From contig JAILRH010000255.1 in NCBI GenBank assembly GCA_024698345.1, positions 18,148-82,147 of the forward strand: 64,000 nt of DNA, given 5' to 3'. This DNA comes from Lachnospiraceae bacterium. Lineage in GTDB: Bacteria; Bacillota; Clostridia; Lachnospirales; Lachnospiraceae. Below, piece after piece: positions 48,334 through 57,073 of this stretch. The notes below the pieces were generated by a model that was given only the letters and a program-made list of their open reading frames with translations, was not told the DNA's origin and ran no database searches. Each line of letters starts with the position of its first letter. Within the stretch, counting starts at the first letter, position 1. The position numbers and the translations under genes are program-made.

Positions 48334-48450
48334 ATTTTGGAAAGTAGAACTATAGATTTTGGAAAGTAGAACTATAGATTTGAGAATATTATAACTATAG
48401 ATTAGGAAAAGAAAACGATAGATTAGGAAGAGAAGAACTATAGATTTGGG
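48319..48450 (+). repeat. Degenerating 22-bp tandem repeat (about 6 units) that includes the 3' end and stop codon of the preceding CDS
   Basis: AAAGTAGAACTATAGATTTTGG at 48319 and 48341 identical; further diverged units at 48363, 48385, 48407, 48428. Confidence 0.9.
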
Positions 48451-48593
48451 AATGCTAGAAATACAACCGGAAAAATGTAGTTAAATTGACATATAATTAT
48501 ATAAAATATGAAAATATTTCAAATATTTGTTATACATAATGTTATATATCTCTTTAAAATTGTGAAAAAAGTGTATAAAAATATTTCAATCCC

Positions 48594-48622
48594 TTGTCTT
48601 TTTATTATAAATAGTGCATAAT
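48594..48622 (+). promoter_or_regulatory. Putative promoter of the GH64-like gene
   Basis: TTGTCT, 17-nt spacer, CATAAT. Confidence 0.45.
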
Positions 48623-48707
48623 GTAGATGATATGGTTTGAGCGGATTTCAACTTAATATTATCCAATCACAAAGCGAAGAGAAAAAGAATTGAAAGGGAG
48701 AAAGAAA

Positions 48708-51680
48708 ATGAGAGATATTTTCAAATTTGGAAGACGTTTAGTGTCTTCTGTATGTGCTATGGCACTTGTGGTAACTATGAGCGGACCTATCTACAAGACT
48801 CAGGCTGCTTCAGTTTCTGTAGAGATTAACGGTTACCAGATTAGTACATCTTGGGAAGGGTACAGAACAATTTATTCTATAGCTGATTCATCTAACTCAG
48901 TTGCAAGTTGCGGATTATTATACGGACTTTCAGATGAGGTTTCAGCATCACAGATGGTAGTAAACAGTTCAAGTTCAAGAGTTTACGATTATCAGGCAAC
49001 ATCTGCCGGAATTCTTTCAAAGAATTACAGTAAATTAAATAACTCAGTTAGCCGTGCAATGACAATGAAGTTCATTAAGACAGCTGACTTTTACAATGCA
49101 GGTATTTTGGTAAGAGCATACGCGAAGTTAAAAGATGGAAGCGTATCTTACAGTACATGTCAGACAGTAAACGTATTTGGTGTTGCTGATTATTTATATC
49201 AGAACTTAAAGATGCAAAACAGCAGCGCTCACGCTTACGTTTACAATGAGATTCTTAAAATAGCAAATCCAAATTATCAGACAGTTGATTATGACTGGAA
49301 TGATGATGTATACGCTCCTGGCGGAGATGTAGCAACAGAAGTATCAGTTGAGACAGAGGCTCCAACACAGGCTCCAACACAGGCTCCAACAGAAGCTCCA
49401 ACACAGGCTCCTGGTGGTTCTTACACAACAGCAACAGTTAATGAGTGGGGACATGTTGATAAATGGGGCGCATATTTTGGAAACTGGGCTGGAACAGCTA
49501 CAGGAGAATATAAATATGAAAACGGTACTTTCTTTGTAAAAGTAGATTCAAATGACAAGAGTGACTGGTTAGTTCAGGGAAGTTATGAGTCAACAGTTTC
49601 TTCTGGAAAGACATACAAAGTATCAGTTGATGTTAAGTCAAACAAGGCAGCATCATTCCTTATGAAGGAAGACGTTTCTAACGAGAACAATAGTTCAACA
49701 TTTGTTAACGCAAGTGTTTCAGCAAATGCAAAGAAGACAATAACAGGAACATTCCCTGTTTCATCAAACAGTATCAAAGTAATGTTCAATCTTGGACAGG
49801 TTGATGCAGGAACTATTCTTGAATTTAGCAATGTTAAGATTGAAGAAGTTCAGGGACAGGTTGTAACAGAAGCTCCAACACAGGCACCTACAACTAAGCC
49901 TGCACAGTCTGGAAACGGACCTGAAGCTCCTGTAGGATTAACATTTGCTGGAAATGCAGATCTTCCATACTACTTTGCATGGGCTGCATCTGATGGTGTT
50001 ACATATAACTTCTATATTGATGGAACAAAGGTTGCACAGGGAATCACAGGTGGTGCATATAATGCAGCACAGCATTCAGGATACTTTACAGCAGGTGAGC
50101 ACACAATCGGAATCACAGCTGTTAACGGAAACGGTGAGTCAGCACTCACAACAATCAAGCATACATTTGAAACTAATGGTCCTTCACAGCAGCAGACATC
50201 AGCTCAGGTTGAAAATCCAACAGTTCCTGATGTAAATGGTGACTATGAAGAAGATGCATCAATCGAGAAACCATTTGGTATGGTATTATCATCACCAAAG
50301 GATGGTTATGTAAATGTAGTTTGGGGAGCTGGTTCAGTTAACTGCTACAATGTATATGTTGACGGTGAGAGAAGAAGAACAGCAGTACCTGCATCAAGCA
50401 TTACAATGCCTGTATACTTCCAGGGTACTCATTCAGTTTCAATCAGAACATTATCAAATGGAAAAGAATCACAGCCTACAACACTTACAATTCAGATTAA
50501 CGGCGTTGGAGAGAGAGAGACAGAGGCTCCGACAGTTCCTGCTAACTTAAGACCACAGGTTAGATACAATTACCAGAGTGATAAGATTCTTATCCAGCTT
50601 AACAACAAGACAAACGGTGCATATAGAGATGATGAGATTTATTGGTGCTTATTCGGTATGGATAAACAGGACAGAATGTGTTATGTAGATACAAACGGTA
50701 ACCTTATTCCTGGTTCAGTTAGTCTTAACACAGCATCAATCGGTAATAGAGAGTACGCTCCTATTATCTGCCATAAGCTTTCTGAGAGTGATCACTTCTA
50801 CATCGGATCAATCAACTCAGGACGTATGTACATCAGTTACGGTAAGCCAATGTATATCGCATTCAATCAGTCAGCAGACGGACATGTAGGATACGGCGGA
50901 CCTGACCTTAACAACACATCAGATCCAAATGCAAATACATTATATGAATTTGAAGAATTTACTATTGATGGTAAGTTCTACTGGGGAAATACAACAAGAG
51001 TAGATTACTTCTGTTTCCCAACTGTAACAAGATTATTAGGACATACACAGTACACAACATATGATAAGACAGTAGGTGATATGGACTCACGTGCAGATAC
51101 ATTTGCAGCATTCAGAGCTACAGCACCTGCAGCATTCCAGTCATTAGTAACAGATCAGAGAATCATGGCTCCATGTAAGACAACATTTAATGAGGGTCAG
51201 ATTTACGGAAATTACTTCGACGGATACATCAACCAGTTCTGGGCAAAATATGCTAACGAAGATTTAGTAATCAACTTAGAACAGGGATCATATATTGGTA
51301 GAGTATATGGTAACAGAATGCAGTTCCACAGAAATGGTGACAGCACAATCTACTATGTAGACAAGCCATCTACACAGGATGTTCTCGAAGGAAGAGGAGC
51401 ATTCAACAGAGAAAGTGACCCAAGTAAATCGGTTGTTGAAAAAGCTATCGAAGCTCAGCTTTGTGCAGCATTCAACAGAGGTGTTGCTACATCACCAGCT
51501 GATTACTATGATATTTCTAAGTACTACAAGAATGACATTAACAACTTCTATGCTGGATTCATGCATGAACATTCATTTGTAGGTCTTGCATACGGATTCT
51601 GTTACGATGATGTAAATGATCAGAGTACATTACTTCAGACAAACGATGCAGACGCATTAATTGTTGACCTTAAGTGGTAA
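48708..51680 (+). CDS. Secreted multidomain glucanase: CBM-like and Fn3-like modules plus C-terminal GH64-like beta-1,3-glucanase domain
   Basis: Signal peptide; 'EAPTQAPTQAPTEAPTQAP' linker; CBM-like 'GHVDKWGAYFGNWAGTATGEYKYENGTFFVKV'; GH64-like 'YEFEEFTIDGKFYWGNTTRVDYFCFPT...'. Confidence 0.75.
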   Translation: MRDIFKFGRRLVSSVCAMALVVTMSGPIYKTQAASVSVEINGYQISTSWEGYRTIYSIADSSNSVASCGLLYGLSDEVSASQMVVNSSSSRVYDYQATSAGILSKNYSKLNNSVSRAMTMKFIKTADFYNAGILVRAYAKLKDGSVSYSTCQTVNVFGVADYLYQNLKMQNSSAHAYVYNEILKIANPNYQTVDYDWNDDVYAPGGDVATEVSVETEAPTQAPTQAPTEAPTQAPGGSYTTATVNEWGHVDKWGAYFGNWAGTATGEYKYENGTFFVKVDSNDKSDWLVQGSYESTVSSGKTYKVSVDVKSNKAASFLMKEDVSNENNSSTFVNASVSANAKKTITGTFPVSSNSIKVMFNLGQVDAGTILEFSNVKIEEVQGQVVTEAPTQAPTTKPAQSGNGPEAPVGLTFAGNADLPYYFAWAASDGVTYNFYIDGTKVAQGITGGAYNAAQHSGYFTAGEHTIGITAVNGNGESALTTIKHTFETNGPSQQQTSAQVENPTVPDVNGDYEEDASIEKPFGMVLSSPKDGYVNVVWGAGSVNCYNVYVDGERRRTAVPASSITMPVYFQGTHSVSIRTLSNGKESQPTTLTIQINGVGERETEAPTVPANLRPQVRYNYQSDKILIQLNNKTNGAYRDDEIYWCLFGMDKQDRMCYVDTNGNLIPGSVSLNTASIGNREYAPIICHKLSESDHFYIGSINSGRMYISYGKPMYIAFNQSADGHVGYGGPDLNNTSDPNANTLYEFEEFTIDGKFYWGNTTRVDYFCFPTVTRLLGHTQYTTYDKTVGDMDSRADTFAAFRATAPAAFQSLVTDQRIMAPCKTTFNEGQIYGNYFDGYINQFWAKYANEDLVINLEQGSYIGRVYGNRMQFHRNGDSTIYYVDKPSTQDVLEGRGAFNRESDPSKSVVEKAIEAQLCAAFNRGVATSPADYYDISKYYKNDINNFYAGFMHEHSFVGLAYGFCYDDVNDQSTLLQTNDADALIVDLKW

Positions 51681-51702
51681 TGAATTTATAATAATAAATG
51701 GA

Positions 51703-51736
51703 GTGTCCCAGGGCATTGCCCTGGGACATTTTTATG
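51703..51736 (+). terminator. Intrinsic terminator
   Basis: GTGTCCCAGGGCA-TTG-CCCTGGGACATTTTT. Confidence 0.9.
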
Positions 51737-51874
51737 TGTTATTCACTGGGAACCAAGGTGTAGCAGATTTTGCTAATTGTGAGAATTTCTTAAACCAGGT
51801 AGTTTCTGATTTGAATTCTTAAACCTTAGGATATTTTAAAAACTTGGAGAATAACAATTGAGGAGGAACTATAA

Positions 51875-53671
51875 ATGAAGAAAGAATACGTTATGGGAAA
51901 TGGAGCTATAGCTCTAGGGGCTATGGCTGCAGGTGTAAATGTTGTTGCGGGATATCCGGGAACACCATCATCTGAGATTATTGAGACAATTTCTAAGTAT
52001 AATAACGGGGATATTCATCTTGAGTGGTCTATTAATGAGAAGGCAGCCATGGAAGTTGCAGCCGCAGCAGCATATACAGGTGCAAGAACTATGGTTACCA
52101 TGAAGCAGGTAGGACTTAATGTCGCTTCGGATCCGCTTATGTCATTGGCATATGTTGGAGTAAAAGGCGGAATGGTTGTGGTTTCAGCGGATGATCCGGG
52201 ACCTATTTCTTCTCAGACAGAGCAGGATACGAGACTCTTTGGAAGTTTTTGTAAGATTCCGGTTTTTGATCCTTCCACACCGGAGGAAGCTTTTGAGATG
52301 ATTCAAGATGCATTTGAATATTCTGAAAAATATAAGACACCTGTATTGTTCAGACCAACAACAAGAGTTTGCCATGGTTATGCTTCAATTGAAGTGGCTG
52401 AAAGTTATGATACGAAAAAGCACGGAGATTTTGAAAAGGATTCATCTAAATGGGTTATTTTCCCAAGATTGTCTTTTGAAAATCATGCCATGATAGAGAA
52501 GAGAAATCCAAAGATTGGTGCGGATTTTTCTGAGTATAAATACAATAGTGTAAGAGGTAACGGCAAGAAAGCTGTATTTGCAGGAGGAATCAGTTACGCT
52601 TATGCAATGGAATATCTTAAGGATAAAGATGATGTCAAGGTGTGCAAGATTGGAACACCATTCCCATTCCCTGAGGATTTTGTGCTTAGGGTATTAGAGG
52701 GAGTGGAAGAGGTTTTGTGTTTCGAAGAACTTCATCCGTTTATTGAGGAAGAACTTTTAAAACTTGTAGGAAAACATCACCTTAATATAAAAATAAGAGG
52801 AAAACACACAGGAGATGTTGCACTCAGCGGTGAGAATTCATCTGAATCTGCAAGAGAGGTTATTAGTTCGTTCCTTGGTCTTTCTGATTCTTGTGAGCAG
52901 ATAGACCTAAGTGATATGCCAAAACTTCCTGTCAGACCGCCGGTGCTTTGCGCAGGTTGTCCCCACAGAGCATCTTTCTATGCCGTAAAGGAAGCGATGA
53001 AAGGTAAAAAGGCTATTTTTTGTGGAGATATAGGCTGTTACACATTAGGTAATGCGATGCCACTTGACATGGTGGACACTTGTCTTTGCATGGGTGCCGG
53101 AATAACTATGGCTCAGGGATTTAACTGGACACATGATGATTGTACTAATTTTGCCTTTGTCGGAGATTCGACTTTCTTTGCGTCAGGAATGACAGGTGTT
53201 GCAAATGCGCTCTACAATGAAGCAGACATGATACTTTGCGTTCTTGACAACTCGACCACAGCAATGACAGGTCACCAGCCTCATCCAGGTACCGGAAGGA
53301 ATATGATGGGCGATGTGGTTGACAAGATTAGCATTCAAAGTGTTCTTGAAGGTATGGGAGTTAAGAAGATTGAGACTGTTGATCCTCTTGATTTTGAAAA
53401 AGCAGTTAATGTTGTAAAAGAATGCGCAGAAATGAAAGGCGTTAAGGCCATTATATTCAAATCGCCATGTATTGCCATTGTCAAATCAGATAAGAAGATG
53501 ACAATCAGTGATAAATGTATCAACTGTAAGAAGTGCATCAGGGAGATTGGATGTCCGGCTCTTATTACAGTTGACGGACAGGTTACAATTGACAGCAGCC
53601 TGTGTACAGGATGCGGGCTTTGCAGTCATATCTGCCCGGTAAAAGCTATAGGAGGTGAGTGCAATGAATAA
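51875..53671 (+). CDS. iorA: Indolepyruvate ferredoxin oxidoreductase, alpha subunit
   Basis: 'MGNGAIALGAMAAGVNVVAGYPGTPSSEIIETI', TPP motif 'GDSTFFASGMTGVANALYNEADMILCVLDNSTTAMTGHQPHPGTG', C-terminal 2x[4Fe-4S]. Confidence 0.96.
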   Translation: MKKEYVMGNGAIALGAMAAGVNVVAGYPGTPSSEIIETISKYNNGDIHLEWSINEKAAMEVAAAAAYTGARTMVTMKQVGLNVASDPLMSLAYVGVKGGMVVVSADDPGPISSQTEQDTRLFGSFCKIPVFDPSTPEEAFEMIQDAFEYSEKYKTPVLFRPTTRVCHGYASIEVAESYDTKKHGDFEKDSSKWVIFPRLSFENHAMIEKRNPKIGADFSEYKYNSVRGNGKKAVFAGGISYAYAMEYLKDKDDVKVCKIGTPFPFPEDFVLRVLEGVEEVLCFEELHPFIEEELLKLVGKHHLNIKIRGKHTGDVALSGENSSESAREVISSFLGLSDSCEQIDLSDMPKLPVRPPVLCAGCPHRASFYAVKEAMKGKKAIFCGDIGCYTLGNAMPLDMVDTCLCMGAGITMAQGFNWTHDDCTNFAFVGDSTFFASGMTGVANALYNEADMILCVLDNSTTAMTGHQPHPGTGRNMMGDVVDKISIQSVLEGMGVKKIETVDPLDFEKAVNVVKECAEMKGVKAIIFKSPCIAIVKSDKKMTISDKCINCKKCIREIGCPALITVDGQVTIDSSLCTGCGLCSHICPVKAIGGECNE

Positions 53672-54245
53672 AGATATTTTAGTTTGCGGTGTTGGCGGAC
53701 AGGGTACTGTACTTGCATCTAAGCTTATAGCTTCTGCAGCTATGGACAACGGCGAAGTTGTTCATTCAGCAGAAACTATCGGAATGGCTCAGAGAGGTGG
53801 CTCAGTTACAAGTCATATCCGAATTGGAGATGAAATATACTCACCACTTATTCCAAAGGGACATGCTGATATGATAATTGCATTTGAACCTGCTGAAGCT
53901 GTTAGAAATCTTTCTTATCTAAAAAAAGATGGAATAGTTATAGTAAATAAACAGCCGGTCAAACCTGTTACTGAATCATTACAGGATACAGGTTACGATG
54001 GAGTTGAGATGATAGAATATATGCAGAAAAAATGTGAATGTATCGTTGTTGACGCAAAGTCTATCTGTGAGCCCCTTGGTTCGTCTAAGTTTTTCAATGT
54101 TGCTATTTTAGGAGTTGCTGTTGGAAGTGGTAAACTTGGAATCAGCAAAGAGTGGATGGTCAAGCAGATTGAGACAAGAGTTAACGCGAAGTTTGTTGAG
54201 AAGAATATGCAGGCATTTGAAGCAGGAATTAAAGTTGTTCAGTAA
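53664..54245 (+). CDS. iorB: Indolepyruvate ferredoxin oxidoreductase, beta subunit
   Basis: 'DILVCGVGGQGTVLASKLIASAAMDNGEVVHSAETIGMAQRGGSVTSHIRIG'; overlaps iorA end by 8 bp. Confidence 0.95.
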   Translation: MNKDILVCGVGGQGTVLASKLIASAAMDNGEVVHSAETIGMAQRGGSVTSHIRIGDEIYSPLIPKGHADMIIAFEPAEAVRNLSYLKKDGIVIVNKQPVKPVTESLQDTGYDGVEMIEYMQKKCECIVVDAKSICEPLGSSKFFNVAILGVAVGSGKLGISKEWMVKQIETRVNAKFVEKNMQAFEAGIKVVQ

Positions 54246-54340
54246 AGTGAAAAATGCATTCTTTATTATGGTAATTATTTGAAAAAAAGATATATATTAT
54301 TTTTATAATTTACGATATGGACTGAAAGGAGAATTTTAGT

Positions 54341-55582
54341 ATGAAACCAAATACAGAACAGTTAAAACTGATTGATGCGCAGATTAAGCGCCTCATTAAG
54401 ACAGACAGTTATTACGGAAAAATGTACAGAGAACTTGGAATTGACAAGGTTGAGTCTTTTGAAGATTTTAAAAAGATTCCATTTTCAAGTAAGGAGGATT
54501 TGAGAAATGCTTATCCACTTGGAATTCAGGCAGTTCCTGATGAAGAAGTTGTAAGAATTCATTCATCGTCAGGTACAACAGGAAAACCGGTTATTATTCC
54601 TTACACAAAGAAGGATGTTGAAGACTGGGCTACAATGTTTGCAAGATGCTATGAGATGGCAGGTATTACAAAGAATGACAGAATTCATATTACTCCGGGA
54701 TATGGTCTTTGGACCGCCGGTATCGGATTTCAGGCAGGTTGTGAAAAATTAGGTGCTATGGCAATTCCTATGGGACCGGGTAATACAGAGAAACAGTTAC
54801 AGATGATGCAGGATTTAGGTTCCACTGTATTGACAGCAACATCTTCTTATGCACTTTTACTTGCTGAGGAAATCAATAAGAGAGGACTCAAGGACAAGAT
54901 TAAACTTAAAAAAGGTGTAATCGGTTCAGAGAGATGGAGTGAGAAAAAACGTGAGTATATCGCAAATGAACTTGGAATCGAACTTTATGATATCTATGGA
55001 CTGACAGAAATTTATGGACCTGGAATTGGCGTAAATTGTGATAAGAATGAAGGAATTCATTATTGGGATGATTATCTTTACATTGAAATAATTGATCCTA
55101 AGACAGGAGAGCAGGTTGAAGACGGTGAAGAGGGAGAAATTGTTATCACAACAATGGTAAAAGAAGGCGCACCTCTCATCAGATTCAGAACACATGATAT
55201 TTCAAGAATTATTCCTAAGAAATGTTCATGTGGAAGTGAATTTCCAATGCTTGATATTATCAAGGGAAGAAGTGACGACATGTTCAAAGTACACGGCGTA
55301 AACATGTTCCCAAGTCAGGTAGAAGAACTTCTTCAGAAATTTGACGGCGTACTCAGCGAGTACAGCATCAATATTGCTCATGATGAGACAAAGAACAAAG
55401 ACGTAATGCTTCTTACAGTAGAGGCAGAAGGTAGAGTAGATTTCGAACAGACAGCAAAAGAAATCAGAGATATGTTCAAAGCGATAATCGGAGTTACTCC
55501 AAAGGTAACAGTAGTGCCAATCAATACACTTCCAAGAAGTGAGAAGAAGACACAGAGAGTAATCGATCACAGAGAACAGTAG
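54341..55582 (+). CDS. paaK: Phenylacetate-CoA ligase (copy 2)
   Basis: 'RIHSSSGTTGKPVIIPYTKKDV', 'DIYGLTEIYGPGIGVNCDKNEGIHYWDDYL', 'IKGRSDDMFKVHGVNMFPSQVEELL'. Confidence 0.95.
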   Translation: MKPNTEQLKLIDAQIKRLIKTDSYYGKMYRELGIDKVESFEDFKKIPFSSKEDLRNAYPLGIQAVPDEEVVRIHSSSGTTGKPVIIPYTKKDVEDWATMFARCYEMAGITKNDRIHITPGYGLWTAGIGFQAGCEKLGAMAIPMGPGNTEKQLQMMQDLGSTVLTATSSYALLLAEEINKRGLKDKIKLKKGVIGSERWSEKKREYIANELGIELYDIYGLTEIYGPGIGVNCDKNEGIHYWDDYLYIEIIDPKTGEQVEDGEEGEIVITTMVKEGAPLIRFRTHDISRIIPKKCSCGSEFPMLDIIKGRSDDMFKVHGVNMFPSQVEELLQKFDGVLSEYSINIAHDETKNKDVMLLTVEAEGRVDFEQTAKEIRDMFKAIIGVTPKVTVVPINTLPRSEKKTQRVIDHREQ

Positions 55583-55609
55583 AGAAAAGCATGATATTAT
55601 AGAAAAGTC

Positions 55610-55737
55610 AGGTAATCTGGAATAATTAAGGTAATCCAGGTAACTTGGAACTATTAAGATGATCCAGGTAATCTGGAATAATATATATTTGAGATTATCT
55701 AGAATAATATTGAAAATCGAGATATTCTAGAATAATG
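55610..55737 (+). repeat. Degenerate 28-bp tandem repeat, ~5 units
   Basis: AGGTAATCTGGAATAATTAAGGTAATCC-like units at 55610, 55638, 55666, 55694, 55720. Confidence 0.85.
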
Positions 55738-55779
55738 GTAAAGGAAAAAGTTCAATAACGAACAATAAAAATAAGATGT

Positions 55780-56200
55780 GTACCTCCTAGATACGAAAAA
55801 TGGTGTTTGGGAGGTACATTTTTGTGCGAAAAGAAGAGTTATGTTAACAATAATTAAAGGGTATTTACCTACTAAACGTTAAAAACTTGATTTAGTAGGT
55901 CATAATCATGTGAAAAAGGAATGTGTTATGTTAACAAATTAAAAAAATATATACCGCCCAAACTCTAAAAAAGCCATATGAGTGGTAGTGATTGTTTGAA
56001 AAAATGAAAAAGAGTTAACATAATTGAAAAATGAAATACCGCCCAAACACTAAAAAGGCCATATGAGCGGTAGTGATTGTTTGAAAAAATGAAAAAGAGT
56101 TAACATAATTGAAAAATGAAATACCGCCCGAACACTAAAAAGGCCATATGAGCGGTAGTAATTGTTTTAAAAGATAAAAATAGTCAACATAATTAAAAAA
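55780..56200 (+). repeat. Tandem array of five ~85-bp hairpin units
   Basis: Stem-loops starting at ~55780, 55867, 55952, 56037, 56122 (spacing ~85 bp); each followed by an A-rich linker containing a GTTAACA-type motif. Confidence 0.9.
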
Positions 56201-56212
56201 CAGAATAACTCC

Positions 56213-56284
56213 ATTTATTAAAGTATATGCTTTTTTATTTATTAAAGTATATTCTTTTTTGTTTACTAATGTATTTGCTTATTT
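56213..56284 (+). repeat. 24-bp tandem repeat, 3 units
   Basis: ATTTATTAAAGTATATGCTTTTTT, ATTTATTAAAGTATATTCTTTTTT, GTTTACTAATGTATTTGCTTATTT. Confidence 0.85.
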
Positions 56285-56305
56285 ATTCCAACTACAATGT
56301 AAAAA

Positions 56306-56668
56306 TTACTCTGATGGACATGATATTTCAACCATTTTCTCGATCATATGATGGAGTAAATCGACAGGTTTTGTTTCGGCAGCCTTGTAATATACTTCCT
56401 TACCCTCTCTGCGGCTTACAATCAAACCACTCGATTTTAGGGATTTTAAATGATGCGATACAGCAGGACTACTCATATCTACCATTGCTGAAATATTTGT
56501 TACACATTCTTCGCAGTGGCATAACAACCAGAAAATTCTGATTCGGCTGCTGTCGCTCAACTGTTTGAATATTGTTGAAATTGTTTCGAAGTCCTCAACC
56601 TTTGGCATATGATCAAAATTGTGCTCCATATGTTGTCCGTGATTGTGAGGTAAATGTTTATCTGACAT
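56306..56668 (-). CDS. ArsR/SmtB-family metal-responsive repressor
   Basis: 'LKQLSDSSRIRIFWLLCHCEECVTNISAMVDMSSPAVSHHLKSLKSSGLIVSRREGKEVYYKA'; His-rich N-terminus; Cys in alpha-3 position. Confidence 0.9.
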   Translation of the reverse strand: MSDKHLPHNHGQHMEHNFDHMPKVEDFETISTIFKQLSDSSRIRIFWLLCHCEECVTNISAMVDMSSPAVSHHLKSLKSSGLIVSRREGKEVYYKAAETKPVDLLHHMIEKMVEISCPSE

Positions 56669-56769
56669 AAATTATCTCCTTGATTATTATTAAGTATAAA
56701 TTTAATTCTCATGGAGTGTATATCAGATGTGAGATTGGACTCCCACTGATACTATCTTGCTGCTCACCA

Positions 56770-56848
56770 CTTAGCTCATACGCGCTTGAAGCGGGAGCTG
56801 TATCACATCTTAGCTCATACGCGCTTGAAGCGGGAGTTGTATCACATC
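56770..56848. repeat. 39-bp direct repeat x2 with internal inverted repeats
   Basis: CTTAGCTCATACGCGCTTGAAGCGGGAG(C/T)TGTATCACAT at 56770 and 56809. Confidence 0.9.
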
Positions 56849-57073
56849 TTATATAACTAACTCATTATGATAGTATAACACAGTTAATTATAATTAATCT
56901 ATAAAAAAAGTGAATGAGAAAAATAGTATTTTTGATTGAATGAAATATCCAAATGTAATAAAATATAGAGTAAGAGATATTGAGATTGGATTTATTAAGA
57001 TATAGTTAAAAATGGATGTCTTTAAATGTAAAAAAAGATAATGTCAAATAACTAAAAAATGGAGGTATTGTTT

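Noticed and set aside
55780-56200. CRISPR array
   Set aside because: Regular 85-bp period, but the linkers rather than short palindromic repeats are conserved, spacers are not unique, and no cas genes are present.
56227-56541. 104-aa plus-strand ORF
   Set aside because: Translates the 24-bp AT-rich repeat and the antisense of arsR; not a gene.
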